In this document: positions 8,626 through 19,900 of the stretch, piece by piece
Layout of the letters: each line of letters starts with the position of its first letter
Position numbering within the stretch: position 1 is the stretch's first letter
DNA from: Dickeya dianthicola NCPPB 453
Lineage (GTDB): Bacteria > Pseudomonadota > Gammaproteobacteria > Enterobacterales > Enterobacteriaceae
Direction: 5' to 3'
Length of the DNA: 64,000 nt
NCBI RefSeq assembly: GCF_000365305.1
Contig: NZ_CM001841.1
Location: forward strand, 1,636,913 to 1,700,912
Program-made: the position numbers and the translations under genes
The notes under the pieces: model-generated
Told to the model about the DNA's origin: nothing
Database searches by the model: none
Seen by the model: the letters and a program-made list of their open reading frames with translations, nothing else

Positions 8626-9963
8626 ATGTCGAGCCGAAATCGGATTATTTGGCGGGAAGGGCTGTTCATCAAGCCGCAGCATTTCCAGCAACAGCAAAGA
8701 CACACGGACTACGCGCTGCATGCCCGTCTTAGCGCGCTCAGCGATTATTTTTATGGCTTGCAGTCACTGGCTGTCAACGAAGAATACCTTAACTTCGGGC
8801 GCATCGCGCTGGTAAACGCCACCGGCGTGATGCCGGACGGCACGGTATTCAACATTCCGGGCGATGACGCGCTGCCGCAACCGCTGGAGATTACCGATGT
8901 GGCGCTGGCTAACCAGAAGGTCTATCTGGCGCTGCCGCTGGCGGTGAACGGCGTCAGCGAGGTGGGGCAGTCGGGCGCCGGCGTCGCCACCCGTTTGCAG
9001 TCGCACCGCCATGATGTGCGCGATTTGCACAGCGAGGGCGGCGACGTGGTGTCGGTGGAAGTGGGCAAGGTCAGCCTGCGGCTGATGCTGGAGCGCGATG
9101 ACCGCAGCGCCTACGCCTCGCTGGCGATTGCCAACATTCTCGACAAGCGGCCGGACGGCGGTCTGGTGCTGGACCCTAACTTTATGCCGTGCAGTATCAG
9201 CGTCACGGCCATCCCGAGCCTGAAACGCTTTTTGGGCGAGTCCGCCGGTCTGGTGGCGGAACGCGCCCGCAGCCTGGCGCAGCGCATCGCCGCCCCCGGC
9301 CAACAAGGGGTGGCGGACGTGGCGGAATTCATGATGCTGCAACTGCTTAACCGCGCTCAGCCGCAACTGTCGCATCTGGCGCGTCTGGGCACGCTGCACC
9401 CGGAGCGGCTGCACGAAGCGCTGGTGCAACTGTGCGGCGAACTGATGACCTTTACCGACGAGTCGCGCCTGCCGCCGGAGTTTGCCGCTTACCGCCACGA
9501 GCATCAGCAATCCAGCTTCGAGCCGCTGATGATGGCGTTGCGTCAGGCGCTAAGCACCGTGCTGTCGCCGCGCGCGGTGTCGATCCAGATGAAGGCGCAG
9601 CCTTACGGGGTGCGGGTGGCGCTGGTGGGCGACGCCGAACTGATGAGCAGCGCCGAATTTGTGCTGGCGGTGCGCGCCCGTATGCCGCAGGAGCATTTGC
9701 GCAAACAGCTGTTGCAGCAAACCAAGATTGCCTCCAGCGACAAAATCCGCGAACTCATCAGCCTGCAACTGCCCGGCGTGCCGCTGCTGCCGTTGCCGGT
9801 GGCGCCGCGCCAGCTGCCGTATCACGCCGGCTACAGCTACTTCCAGCTTGACCGGCAAAGCCCGGCCTGGAAATCGCTGGTCACCAGCAACACGCTGGCG
9901 TTCCATATCGCCGGCGAATTCCCGGAACTGGACATGCAACTGTGGGCCATCCGCGGCCAGTAG
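8626..9963 (+). CDS. tssK: T6SS baseplate-membrane connector TssK (VasE/ImpJ)
   Basis: 445 residues, standard for TssK, the trimeric phage-RBP-like protein that links the baseplate to TssL/TssM. The N-terminus NRIIWREGLFIKPQHFQQQQRH is highly diagnostic, as are the ISVTAIPSLKRFLGE and FEPLMMALRQALSTVL blocks and the C-terminal FHIAGEFPELDMQLWAIRG. It begins two bases after tssJ and ends 16 bases before tssL, so it is part of the same transcript. Confidence 0.95.
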   Translation: MSSRNRIIWREGLFIKPQHFQQQQRHTDYALHARLSALSDYFYGLQSLAVNEEYLNFGRIALVNATGVMPDGTVFNIPGDDALPQPLEITDVALANQKVYLALPLAVNGVSEVGQSGAGVATRLQSHRHDVRDLHSEGGDVVSVEVGKVSLRLMLERDDRSAYASLAIANILDKRPDGGLVLDPNFMPCSISVTAIPSLKRFLGESAGLVAERARSLAQRIAAPGQQGVADVAEFMMLQLLNRAQPQLSHLARLGTLHPERLHEALVQLCGELMTFTDESRLPPEFAAYRHEHQQSSFEPLMMALRQALSTVLSPRAVSIQMKAQPYGVRVALVGDAELMSSAEFVLAVRARMPQEHLRKQLLQQTKIASSDKIRELISLQLPGVPLLPLPVAPRQLPYHAGYSYFQLDRQSPAWKSLVTSNTLAFHIAGEFPELDMQLWAIRGQ

Positions 9964-9979
9964 TTAACAGGAGGAACCT

Positions 9980-10756
9980 GTGAGTACCGACATCATCAAA
10001 AGCGATCAGTTGGGCGACCTGTTGTATGACAACGCCCGGCAACTGGATATGGATTCCGATTACTGGTTTCGCCTGCGTGGGCACAGCATCAACCCGATGA
10101 TCGACGCCGTTACCCCATTGCTGGGCATGGTGGAGCGGGTGCGTCAGCTGTCTGAATACGACGGCGTGGCGGAGCTGTATCAGCGGGTGCAGTCCGAAAT
10201 TCAGGCCATCGAGCAGGAACTGCATGCCCACGGCTACGAAAACGGCGTGATTCTGTCGTTCCGCTACATCTTGTGTACCTTCATCGACGAAGCGGTGATG
10301 GGGCGGGAGTGGGGCGGCCAGAGCGTGTGGTCGGCCCATTCGCTGCTGACCCGTTTTCACAATGAAACCTGGGGCGGCGAAAAGGTGTTCGTGCTGCTGG
10401 AAAAGCTGCTGGATGACCCGGCGCGCTACCGCGACATTCTGGAATTCATCTACCTGTGTCTGTGCCTCGGCTTCGAAGGCCGCTACCGGGTGATGACGCA
10501 AGGGCGCGAAGAGCTGGATCGGGTGGTGCGCCGTTTGCACGACACCCTGCGCCCGGAGCCGGAAAACTCGCCGACGGTGTTTCACCTCAATCTGGGGCAG
10601 CCGTCTTCCCGCTACCACCTGCGTAAACAGATTTCGCTGCGCACCCTGCTTGTCGGCCTGTGCGTGGTGATGGCGGCGGCGTTTGGCCTCTATCGCTACC
10701 AGCTAACCAACCAGACCCAGGACGTGCTGCGTCAACTGGGCGAATTATTACAATAA
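9980..10756 (+). CDS. tssL: T6SS inner-membrane protein TssL (DotU/VasF)
   Basis: The start is GTG 9980 behind a strong ribosome site (CAGGAGGAAC). The 258-residue product has the DotU cytoplasmic hook domain (SILSFRYILCTFIDEAVM-like block at about residues 88-105, WGGQSVWSAHSLLTRFHNETWGGEKVF, then YLCLCLGFEGRYRV) and one C-terminal membrane anchor (TLLVGLCVVMAAAFGLY). It lacks a peptidoglycan-binding OmpA extension, as in the Vibrio VasF type. It forms the membrane complex with TssM and TssJ. Confidence 0.95.
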   Translation: MSTDIIKSDQLGDLLYDNARQLDMDSDYWFRLRGHSINPMIDAVTPLLGMVERVRQLSEYDGVAELYQRVQSEIQAIEQELHAHGYENGVILSFRYILCTFIDEAVMGREWGGQSVWSAHSLLTRFHNETWGGEKVFVLLEKLLDDPARYRDILEFIYLCLCLGFEGRYRVMTQGREELDRVVRRLHDTLRPEPENSPTVFHLNLGQPSSRYHLRKQISLRTLLVGLCVVMAAAFGLYRYQLTNQTQDVLRQLGELLQ

Positions 10757-10771
10757 CAGGAGCGTATTCTC

Positions 10772-13408
10772 GTGATTCGAATCGAACTGCCGGTCCTGGT
10801 TGAGCGACTCAACCCGCTGTGCCGCCACATGATGGAAGACGCGGCGGCGTTGTGCGTTCAGCATCAGGGCGCGGAGATCCGCATTGAGCACCTGTTGCTG
10901 AAAATGCTGGAGACGCCGTTGTGCGACGTGCGCCAGATCCTCAAACGCGCCGGGATGGACGCCGACGAGCTGGCGGCATTGCTGCAACCCCATGCCGCGG
11001 ACAACGGGTTTGAGTCGGGCTATCCCTCGTTTTCGCCGCTGCTGGTGGAGTGGTTGCAGGACAGCTGGCTGCTGGCCTCGGCCGAACTCCAGCATGCCCG
11101 CCTGCGCAGCGGCGTGCTGCTGCTGGTGCTGCTGATGACGCCGACGCGTTATCTGTCGGCTACGGTAACCCGCCAACTGGCGCAAATTAACCGCGAACTG
11201 CTGCGTCAGCAGTTTGACGAATGGGTGAAAGACTCGGCGGAAACCGAGGTGATTGCCGCCGCCGGCGCGACGCCGGAGCAGGCGGCCGCGGCCACCACCC
11301 AGCTGTCCCGCTATACCCAGAATGTCACCGAGTCGGCCCGGCAGGGCACGCTGGACCCGGTGCTGTGCCGTGATCATGAAATCGACCTGATGATCGATAT
11401 CCTCTCCCGCCGCCGGAAAAACAACCCGATCGTGGTCGGCGAAGCCGGGGTGGGGAAAAGCGCGCTGATTGAAGGACTGGCGTTGCGTATCGTCGCCGGG
11501 CTGGTGCCGGAGCGGCTGCGCGACGTGGAACTGCTGACGCTGGATTTGGGCGCGATGCAGGCCGGCGCGTCGGTGAAAGGCGAGTTCGAGAAGCGCTTCA
11601 AAGGGGTGATGCAGGAAGTGAAAGAAGCGCCGAAGCCGGTTGTCCTGTTTATCGACGAAGCGCATACGTTGATTGGCGCCGGTAATCAGGCCGGCGGGCT
11701 GGATGTGTCCAACCTGCTCAAACCGGCGCTGGCGCGCGGCGAGCTGCGCACCATCGCCGCCACCACCTGGAGCGAATACAAGAAATACGTGGAAAAAGAC
11801 GCCGCGCTGTCGCGTCGTTTCCAACTGGTGAAAGTCAGCGAGCCGAATGTCGATGACGCCACGGTGATTTTGCGTGGGCTGCGCAGCATTTATGAACAGT
11901 CGCACGGCGTGCTGATCGACGAAGAAGCCTTGCAGGCGGCGGCCAATCTGTCCGCCCGCTACATCTCCGGGCGTCAGTTGCCGGACAAAGCGATCGACGT
12001 ACTGGATACCGCCTGCGCGCGTGTCGCCATCAACCTGACCACGCCGCCGCGCGCGGTCAGCCAGTTGCAGACCCGTTTGCATCAGCAGGCGCTGGAAATC
12101 GCCCAGTTGGAGCGTCAGGGCCGTATCGGCCTGGGCGATACCGCGGCGCGGCTGGCGGCGCTGCGCGAGGCCCGTGAAACCGACGCCGCGACGCTGGCGC
12201 AACTGGAAGCCGACTGGCAGCGTCAGAAAACGCTGGTGCAGCAGATCGTCGCCCTGCGTACCGCGCTGTTGGCCGATGAAGCGCCGGAAGCGTTCGACGC
12301 CGCCGCCGCGGCGGCGGCGCTGGCCGACAGCGAGCGGGCGCTGGCTGAACTGCAACAGCCGTCGGTGCTGGTGTCGCCGCATGTGGATAAAACCCAGATT
12401 GCGTCGGTGATCGCCGAGTGGACCGGGGTGCCGTTGAACCGGATTTCCCAGGGCGAACTGGACGTGGTCACCCGGCTGCCGGATTACCTCGGCGACAGCA
12501 TCAAAGGGCAGCAACTGGCGATCGCCCAACTGCACAAACACCTGCTGACCGCCCGCGCCGACCTGCGCCGCCCCGGCCGACCGCTGGGCGCGTTTTTGCT
12601 GGTGGGGCCGAGCGGCGTCGGCAAGACCGAAACCGTGGTGCAGATTGCCGACCTGATGTTCGGCGGCCGTCATTATCTCACCACCATCAACATGTCCGAG
12701 TACCAGGAGAAACACACGGTTTCTCGCTTAATCGGCTCGCCGCCGGGGTATGTCGGCTTTGGCGAAGGCGGGGTGCTGACCGAGGCCATTCGCCAGAAAC
12801 CCTATTCGGTGGTGCTGCTGGATGAAGTGGAAAAAGCCCATCCGGACGTGCTCAACCTGTTCTATCAGGCGTTCGACAAGGGTGAACTGGCGGACGGCGA
12901 AGGGCGGGTGATCGACTGCCGCAACGTGGTGTTCTTCCTGACCTCCAACCTGGGGTTCCAGACGATTGTTAATTTTGCCGAGCACGTCAGTTTTGCAGAG
13001 CACGTCAGTTTTGCGGATCGGCAAAACGACCTGCTGGATGCGCTCTACCCGGAACTGGCGGCGTTTTTCAAACCGGCGTTGCTGGCGCGCATGGAAGTGA
13101 TCCCTTATCTGCCGCTGGGGAACGACACGCTGGTGGCGATCGTGCAGGGCAAACTGTCCCGTCTGGTGACGTTGCTGCAGCAGCGCTTTGGCGCCGAGGT
13201 GGTTATCGACGCGTCGGTGCCGGAAGCGATTTTGCGCCTGGCGAACCGCAGCGAGAACGGCGCGCGCATGTTGGAGTCGGTGATCGACGGCGCGCTGCTG
13301 CCGCCGGTGTCGCTGCAATTGCTGCAACGCCTGTCGGCCGGTCAGCCGGTCAGCCGCATCCATTTCCGGGTGGAAGACGGCCAGTTCCGGTCCGAGGTGG
13401 AGGGCTGA
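10772..13408 (+). CDS. tssH: T6SS AAA+ unfoldase ClpV (TssH)
   Basis: The 878-residue product starts at GTG 10772 behind CAGGAG. It has an N-terminal Clp domain, AAA module 1 (Walker A GEAGVGKS at about residue 223, Walker B VVLFIDEAHTLIG), the middle coiled coil, and AAA module 2 (Walker A GPSGVGKT at about residue 612, Walker B SVVLLDEVEKAH). ClpV recycles contracted TssB/TssC sheaths. One oddity: six residues (FAEHVS) are duplicated in tandem near residues 735-746 because an 18-base unit is repeated at 12973-13008; this keeps frame and lies after the second Walker B, so activity need not be lost. Confidence 0.96.
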   Translation: MIRIELPVLVERLNPLCRHMMEDAAALCVQHQGAEIRIEHLLLKMLETPLCDVRQILKRAGMDADELAALLQPHAADNGFESGYPSFSPLLVEWLQDSWLLASAELQHARLRSGVLLLVLLMTPTRYLSATVTRQLAQINRELLRQQFDEWVKDSAETEVIAAAGATPEQAAAATTQLSRYTQNVTESARQGTLDPVLCRDHEIDLMIDILSRRRKNNPIVVGEAGVGKSALIEGLALRIVAGLVPERLRDVELLTLDLGAMQAGASVKGEFEKRFKGVMQEVKEAPKPVVLFIDEAHTLIGAGNQAGGLDVSNLLKPALARGELRTIAATTWSEYKKYVEKDAALSRRFQLVKVSEPNVDDATVILRGLRSIYEQSHGVLIDEEALQAAANLSARYISGRQLPDKAIDVLDTACARVAINLTTPPRAVSQLQTRLHQQALEIAQLERQGRIGLGDTAARLAALREARETDAATLAQLEADWQRQKTLVQQIVALRTALLADEAPEAFDAAAAAAALADSERALAELQQPSVLVSPHVDKTQIASVIAEWTGVPLNRISQGELDVVTRLPDYLGDSIKGQQLAIAQLHKHLLTARADLRRPGRPLGAFLLVGPSGVGKTETVVQIADLMFGGRHYLTTINMSEYQEKHTVSRLIGSPPGYVGFGEGGVLTEAIRQKPYSVVLLDEVEKAHPDVLNLFYQAFDKGELADGEGRVIDCRNVVFFLTSNLGFQTIVNFAEHVSFAEHVSFADRQNDLLDALYPELAAFFKPALLARMEVIPYLPLGNDTLVAIVQGKLSRLVTLLQQRFGAEVVIDASVPEAILRLANRSENGARMLESVIDGALLPPVSLQLLQRLSAGQPVSRIHFRVEDGQFRSEVEG

Positions 13409-13410
13409 AC

Positions 13411-14949
13411 ATGCAATCAGCCCTCTCTCTGGCGCTCTCGCTGACCTGCCAGCGCGATGAAGCCGGCCTGTGCGACTGGCTGATGAGCACGCTGCGTGCC
13501 GCATGGCAGCCGCAGGGCGCGCTGCTGGGGATGGTGGATGTCAGCGGGCGTCAGTTGATATGCAGCGGCTGGCTGCATCGCGCGCCGCTGTCGCTGTCGC
13601 TCGGCGTGGATGACTTCAGCCATCCGCTGGCTTATGTGTTGCTCAAGAATCAAACGCGCCGCTGGACGTCGTTGTACGGCGGCGCGCGCATCGAACACGG
13701 CGCTTTTCGCCAGGTGCTGACCGACGCGGGCGCCGCCTGCGGCCTGTACGCCATGCCGTTGCAGGCGGACAGCGGCAAACCGCTGGCGGTGCTGGCGCTG
13801 CTGGATACGCCGGAGCGGCTGCAGGCGCTGGAGCAACATGGCGACTGCGCGCAACTGGCGCAGGTGTTTTGCCGTCAACTGGCGCTGATCCGCGATCTGG
13901 GCCACAGCCGGCGCGAGCAAACCGCGCTGCGTGACTCGCTGCGCCAGATGAAAGACGACGGCGCGCTGCGGCGCGAACGGGAAAACCGGGTGGCCGCCGG
14001 GCTGATTGGTCAGTCCGGCGTGGTGCGGCAACTGCATCAGCAGATTTGCCAGGCGGCCAGCCATCGGTTGGCGGTGTTGATTCACGGTGAAACCGGCGCC
14101 GGCAAAGAGGTGGTGGCCGGGCTGTTGCACCAGTGTTCCGATCGCGCCGAGCGGCCGTTCATCGCCATCAACTGCGCCGCCATTCCGGAAAACCTGATTG
14201 AAAGCGAGCTGTTCGGCTACGAGAAAGGCGCGTTTTCCGGCGCGCAGAGCAACAAAGTCGGGCTGGTGGCGCAGGCCAACGGCGGCACGCTGTTTCTGGA
14301 TGAGGTGGGCGACATGCCGCCGCCGATGCAGGCCAAACTGTTGCGGGTATTGGAAACGCACCGCTTCCGGCCGCTGGGCGCCGGTCAGGAGAGTCACTCC
14401 GATTTCCGGCTGATCGCCGCCACGCACCAACCGCTGGAACAGCGAGTGGCCGAAGGCCAGTTCCGTCAGGACCTCTACCATCGCCTGTGCCAGTGTCTGG
14501 TGCAGGTGGCGCCGCTGCGCGATCGTCCGGACGACATCAGCCTGCTGTGCGAACACTTCATCACGCAGTTTGCCCAACAGCAGCAGAAACAACCGGGGTC
14601 GCTGCATCGCGCGTTTCTCAGGCAACTGGTGGGTTATGACTTCCCCGGCAATGTGCGTGAACTGAAGAACCTGCTGGAGGTGGCCTGCGCCCATACGCCG
14701 GCAGGCGAGCCGATTCGTCTGGAGTCATTGCCGCCGGAGTTGCACGAACGATTATGTAATGGAACCGCCGCCGACAGCGACGCATTCGAGCATATTCAGG
14801 ATCTGCGCATCGCCACCCAGCAGTATGAAGCCGCGGTGATCGCGGCGCGTCTGCGCCAGTTTCAGGGCAACCGGCTGCTGGTGGCGGAGAGCCTGAATAT
14901 TCCCAAACGTACCCTTGATCACAAGTGCCAGAAACTGGAGGTGAACTGA
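13411..14949 (+). CDS. vasH: Sigma-54-dependent T6SS transcription activator VasH
   Basis: A 512-residue bacterial enhancer-binding protein: an N-terminal GAF-like region (about 1-180), an AAA+ domain with Walker A GETGAGKE near residue 226, the sigma-54 loop as GAFSGA near 273, Walker [13 protein letters not shown], and a C-terminal Fis-type helix-turn-helix ([23 protein letters not shown]). In V. cholerae VasH turns on hcp operons through RpoN. The GAFSGA variant of GAFTGA occurs in this family. I saw no sigma-54 promoter in front of this cluster, so its targets may be distant hcp/vgrG loci. Confidence 0.92.
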   Translation: MQSALSLALSLTCQRDEAGLCDWLMSTLRAAWQPQGALLGMVDVSGRQLICSGWLHRAPLSLSLGVDDFSHPLAYVLLKNQTRRWTSLYGGARIEHGAFRQVLTDAGAACGLYAMPLQADSGKPLAVLALLDTPERLQALEQHGDCAQLAQVFCRQLALIRDLGHSRREQTALRDSLRQMKDDGALRRERENRVAAGLIGQSGVVRQLHQQICQAASHRLAVLIHGETGAGKEVVAGLLHQCSDRAERPFIAINCAAIPENLIESELFGYEKGAFSGAQSNKVGLVAQANGGTLFLDEVGDMPPPMQAKLLRVLETHRFRPLGAGQESHSDFRLIAATHQPLEQRVAEGQFRQDLYHRLCQCLVQVAPLRDRPDDISLLCEHFITQFAQQQQKQPGSLHRAFLRQLVGYDFPGNVRELKNLLEVACAHTPAGEPIRLESLPPELHERLCNGTAADSDAFEHIQDLRIATQQYEAAVIAARLRQFQGNRLLVAESLNIPKRTLDHKCQKLEVN

Positions 14950-15512
14950 TGATGCTGACGATGGTGCCGCTGCTGATGGCGGCGGTCGGCTCGCCCGATC
15001 CCGCCTGGCAATCACTGTGGGAACAGTGCCGCAATGAGACGTCGCCGCAGGTGCGTCTGGCCTGTTACGACGCGCTCGGGCGCGAAACGGAACGCGCGGG
15101 CGCGTCGCCGTCCGCCGCTAATAACGGCGCGGCGGGGGAGAACGCGTTTCGCCTCAACCGCGAGGCAGCCAATGGCGATTTAACCCTGACGCGCACGCTG
15201 GCGGACGGCAACACGCTGGTGATCAGCTGCGCCAGCAGCATTACCCATCTGCGGCTGACGCTCAGCCAGCCGTGGCCGGGCGACAACGTTGCCTCCCAGC
15301 TTGACGGCGCCGGCGCGCTGGATAACTGGTTTGTGCGCAACCGCGGCACGTTGCTGGAATTTGGCCGCGGCCTGCCGGCGATCGACACGCTCAAGCGCTG
15401 GGTCGGCCACCGGGAACTGGTGCTGACCGGGGAGCAGGATCATGTGCTGCGTATCGATCTCACCGGGCTGGACGAGGCGCTGGCGCCGTTGCGTCAGCAG
15501 TGCCGCTGGTAG
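14949..15512 (+). CDS. vasI: T6SS-associated protein VasI
   Basis: Translation from ATG 14949 (overlapping the vasH stop as TGATG) gives 187 residues. The N-terminus is weakly hydrophobic ([14 protein letters not shown]) and may be an export signal. The middle and end match the VasI family: QVRLACYDALG, then CASSITHLRLTLSQPWPGDNVASQLDG and LEFGRGLPAIDTLKRW. The role of VasI is not well defined; it always accompanies clusters of the V. cholerae VasH-VasL order. The call rests on sequence blocks and position. Confidence 0.8.
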   Translation: MMLTMVPLLMAAVGSPDPAWQSLWEQCRNETSPQVRLACYDALGRETERAGASPSAANNGAAGENAFRLNREAANGDLTLTRTLADGNTLVISCASSITHLRLTLSQPWPGDNVASQLDGAGALDNWFVRNRGTLLEFGRGLPAIDTLKRWVGHRELVLTGEQDHVLRIDLTGLDEALAPLRQQCRW

Positions 15513-15517
15513 GAGCG

Positions 15518-16960
15518 ATGAGCATGCATGCACACCCCTGGTGTAAACGACTGTTGACCGCCCTGCCTGACGACGCGCTGCGCGCTGCGGTAGCGGCGGA
15601 TGATCCGCTGTGGGAAAAGGTGGAAACCGCGCTGGTCAAGCTGGGATCGCTGGCGCACAGCCAGGTGGATCTCAACGCTGTCGCCGGTCAATGCTTGACG
15701 CTGCTGGAAAGCCGCACCAAAGACATGCGCGTGCTGGTGCAGTTGCTGCGCTGCCTACAGCACCCGGCCAAGGCCACCCCGTTCGCCACCGCGATCATGC
15801 TGCTCGACAGCTGGCTGGAAGCCTACTGGACGCTGGCGTTCCCGGCCAGTGCGGTACAAAAACAGAAGCTGATGGTGCAGATCATCCGCCGTTTTGAGGG
15901 CGTCTTGCCTCGCGTGGCGGAAAACGCCTCCGGAGCGGAGCTGAGCCAGTTGCATCAGCTGGCGGAACAACTGGCGGCGCGCTGGCGCACGCTGGCCGCC
16001 GACAAGGCCGAGCTGACCGACGAACTGGCGGCGTCGCTTCACCGCGCCCGACAGCGTCATCAGGCACAGGAGAAAGCCAATCAGGCGGCTGAACCGGCGT
16101 CCGGCGGGCCGGGCGGAACGAGCGGGGGCGACGCAGCCGCTGGCGGCGGCAATGGCGGCAGCGGGACGGCCAGCGCGGCCGCGACGGTGGACATCAACAG
16201 TTCGGATGACCGCCACTGGAAGCAGACGCAGCTTACTGTGGCGGCGCTGCTGGCGGAGCGCCAACCGGAAGCGCCGGTAGGATATCGCCTGCGCCGCAAC
16301 GCGGTCTGGGCCGGGATCGCCACGCCGCCGCCGGCGGCGCGCGGCAACAAAACCCAGCTGGCGCCGGTGTCGCCCGATCGGGTGGATGAATACCACAGCG
16401 CGCTGGCACAGGCGGACCTGGCGTTGTGGAACAAGATTGAACAGAGCCTGACGCTGGCGCCGTACTGGTTTGACGGCCACCTGCTGTCGGCGACGGTGGC
16501 CACCCGGCTGGGGCATAGCGCCGTCGCCGGCGCCATCGCCGATGAGCTGTCGGCGTTTCTCGCCCGGCTGCCGGAACTGCGCGAGCTGGCGTTCAGCGAC
16601 GGTTCGCCGTTCCTGTCCGCCAAATGTGCCCAGTGGCTGCAATCCGCCCAGTCGGCACGCGGCGGCGGCGGTCAGCGGCAGGACGACCTGGCGGCCGAGG
16701 CGGCGGCCTGCTGCGCCGAGCAAGGGCTAGGCGCGGCGCTGTCGCTGCTGGATGAGCGCATTCGGCGGTTGAAAGAACCGCGCGAGCGTTTTTGTGCCGA
16801 ACTGGTGCTGGCGGATTTGCTGGCGGAGGAAGGCATGAAAGCGCTGGCGGCACAACATTATCAGCACCTGTGGCAGGAAAGCGAGCGACTGGGCCTGATG
16901 CAGTGGGAACCGGGAATGGTCAGCCGACTGGAACGGCTGGGCGCGTCCCGCAGGAAATAA
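15518..16960 (+). CDS. tssA: T6SS cap/assembly protein TssA (VasJ, ImpA family)
   Basis: I use ATG 15518, six bases after AGGAG, giving 480 residues (the frame is open further up inside vasI). The N-terminal ImpA_N domain is clear: KDMRVLVQLLRCLQ and AIMLLDSWLEAYWTLAFPAS. A low-complexity Gly/Ala/Ser-rich linker (residues about 190-230) separates it from the C-terminal VasJ-type domain (LTLAPYWFDGHLLSATVATRLG, LAEEGMKALAAQHYQHLW). TssA guides baseplate docking and tube/sheath growth. It is followed after 25 bases by tssM. Confidence 0.88.
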   Translation: MSMHAHPWCKRLLTALPDDALRAAVAADDPLWEKVETALVKLGSLAHSQVDLNAVAGQCLTLLESRTKDMRVLVQLLRCLQHPAKATPFATAIMLLDSWLEAYWTLAFPASAVQKQKLMVQIIRRFEGVLPRVAENASGAELSQLHQLAEQLAARWRTLAADKAELTDELAASLHRARQRHQAQEKANQAAEPASGGPGGTSGGDAAAGGGNGGSGTASAAATVDINSSDDRHWKQTQLTVAALLAERQPEAPVGYRLRRNAVWAGIATPPPAARGNKTQLAPVSPDRVDEYHSALAQADLALWNKIEQSLTLAPYWFDGHLLSATVATRLGHSAVAGAIADELSAFLARLPELRELAFSDGSPFLSAKCAQWLQSAQSARGGGGQRQDDLAAEAAACCAEQGLGAALSLLDERIRRLKEPRERFCAELVLADLLAEEGMKALAAQHYQHLWQESERLGLMQWEPGMVSRLERLGASRRK

Positions 16961-16985
16961 GACATTCGGAGTTGAATGGTCACTT

Positions 16986-19900
16986 ATGTTGAAAATAATC
17001 ATTACCTTTCTGCGGCAACAACTGCCGAAACTGAAACCTTCCTGGCTGCTGCTGGGCGTGGTGGTATGGACGGTGGCGCTGGTGCTGGCCTGGTGGCTGG
17101 GGCCGCGTCTAACCCTCGGCGATATGCGCCCGCTGCAAAGCGTGTGGGGCCGCGTGGTGTTCACGCTGGTCTGGCTGTGGCTGGGTTTCGCCTACAGCGC
17201 CTGGCGCGTGTGGCAGCGGGTGCAGCAATGGCGCGCGGAACGGCGTGAACAGCAGATTATCGAGCAGGACCCGTTGCAGGTGTACGTCGACAGCCAACAA
17301 ACCTTTCTGGACCGCTGGTTGCAGGCGTTTCAGGCGCAACTGGGCAAGAAAGCGCTGTACGCCATGCCCTGGTATTTGGCGATCGGCCTGTCCGGCAGCG
17401 GTAAAAGCAGCCTGATTCATCGCGCCAACCCGGCCAACAAGCTCAACCCGAAACTGGATGCGGAATTGCGCGAAGTGGCGGGCGGCCAGCAGGTCAACAG
17501 TTGGGTCGGCGAGTCGGCGGTGATTTGGGACCCGAGCGGTCAGCTGCTGGCCCAGCCGGAAGTCGGCGCGGAGCCGTCGGCCGGGCGCCACGCCCGCCTG
17601 TGGCAACACCTGTTGCAGTGGCTGAGCCTCAACCGTCGTCGTCAGCCGCTGAACGGGCTGGTGCTGACTATCGACCTGTCCTGGCTGTCGCAGGCCAGCG
17701 TGTCGGAGCGCAAGGCGTATGCGCAGGTGATGCGTGCGCGGTTGCAGGAAATCGCGGTTAACATCAACACCCGCCTGCCGTTGTACGTGGCGCTGACCCG
17801 TCTGGATATGCTGCGCGGCTTTGACGTGGTGTACCGCTCGCTGAACCGGGAAGCACGTCAGGCGGTGCTGGGGGTGACGTTCACGCCGCAGGCCAGCCAC
17901 GGCAAAGGCTGGCTGGAAGAGCTGGAGCGCTTCTGGGACGACTGGATCGCCAACCTCAACAATAATCTGCCGGAAATGCTGCTCACGCAGTCGGACAGCG
18001 GCGTGCGCAATACGCTGTTTACCTTCGTGCGCCAGCTGGCCGGGTTGAAGGATTACGTGACGGACGTGTTGAGTGAAACGCTGGCGACCGGCGACGACCG
18101 CGCGTTTCTGGTGCGCGGCCTGTACGTCAGCTCGGTGTACCAGCAGGGCGTGCCGTTTGACGCCTTCGCCCAGTCCGCTTCCCGGCGTTACCAACTGCCG
18201 GAGCCTATCAACGCCGCCATGCGCGGCGAGTCCAATACCTTCTTCGTACAGAAACTGTTCCCAGAGGTGATTTTCCCGGAGGCCAGTCTGGCAGGGGAAA
18301 ACCGGCTGCACAGCCTCTATCGTCGTCGCCGCATGAGCATTGGGGTGACCTGCATGGTGCTGTTTGGGCTGGCGATGATCGGTAGCTGGCACCACTTCTA
18401 CCGGGTGAACGAAGAGGCCGGCCGTAACGTGCTGACCAAGGCGCAGGCGTTCATCGGCACCAACGAACTGGAAGGGCAGGCGGGGTACGGTTACCAGCAA
18501 CTGCCGCGTCTGAACCTGATCCGCGACGCGACCCTGTCGTTCGGCAACTACCATGAACGTACGCCGATGATGGCCGACCTCGGGCTGTATCAGGGCGATA
18601 AGATCGGCCCTTACGTGGAAGGTTCCTACCTGCAAATGCTCAACCAGCGTTTCCTGCCGGCGGTGATGCAAGGGCTGCTGGAGGACCTGAATCAGGCGCC
18701 GGCCGGCAGCGAGCAGAAACTCACTATTTTGCGGGTGATGCGGATGCTGGACGACGCCTCCGGGCGTAACAAGACGCTGGTGGAGCAATTCATGGCCCTG
18801 CGCTGGCAGAAGGCGTTTCCGGGGCAGGGCAAGGTGCAGGAGCAACTGATGCAGCATCTGGATTACGCGCTGGAGAGTACCGACTGGCACCAGTCGCGCG
18901 AGCAGAAGGATACGGTGGCGATCGCCTCGTTTGCGCCGTTTGTGGACCCGATCGCCAACGCCCAGCGCGAGCTGAGCAAGCTGCCGATGTACCAGCGCGT
19001 CTACCAGAGTCTGGTGATGAAGGCGACGCAGGTGCTGCCGCCGGATCTGGCGATTCGCGACGAGGTCGGGCCGACGTTTGATTCGGTATTCACCCTGCGC
19101 AACGACAAGGCGGGCACGGTGCCGCGGCTGTTGACCTACCCCGGTTTCAGCGATTTCTACCTCAAGCAGGATAAAGCGTTGCTGGACCTGACCGCGCTGG
19201 ATGCCTGGGTGCTGGGCCAGCGTGAGCGCGCTCATTTGAGCGAGGCCGACCGCAAAGAGATCCTGCGTCAGGTGAACGACCGCTACATCACCGATTACAT
19301 CAACCAGTGGCAGAAGGCGCTGGCGAATATCGATGTCCAGCCGCTGGAAGGTCCGGAGCAGGCGCTGAATATTCTGACCGACATTACCGGTAATGATCAG
19401 CCGTTCCAGCGCGTGCTGACCACGGTGAGCGACAACACCCGCATCCGCAAGCTGGCGGATGACGAGAACGACACCGCGCAAGGCATCAATACCCGCATCG
19501 GTCGCCCGTTCATGACCATCAACGCCGCGCTGAGCGGGCGGGGCGAGCAGGGGCCGCTGGTGCAGGAGGTCAACCAGAAGCTGACCGATCTCTACCACTA
19601 TCTCGATCAGATTGTGAATGCGACGGATCCGGGGCAGGCGGCGTTGAAAGCGGTGCAGGCGCGTCAGGGCAACAAGTTTGCCGATCCGGTGTTCGCGTTG
19701 CAGCAGTATGCCCGCAGCCTGCCGGCGCCGCTGGACCGTTGGGTCGGCCAACTGGCGGGAGAAAGCGCCAGTCTGGTGACCGGGTTGGCGATGTCGTCGC
19801 TCAATCAGGAGTGGACGGACAAAGTGGTGACGCCGTTCAACGAGAAACTGGCGGATCGTTACCCGTTCAATCCGTCTTCCGACAAGGATGTGCCGTTGTC

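Noticed and set aside
10748-12715. Minus-strand 655-codon frame across clpV
   Set aside because: Shadow of clpV; no recognisable domain.
17109-19751. Minus-strand open frame of 880 codons inside tssM
   Set aside because: Antisense to an intact IcmF gene; composition is typical of GC-rich shadow frames (Arg/His/Gln rich) with no family motif or ribosome site.
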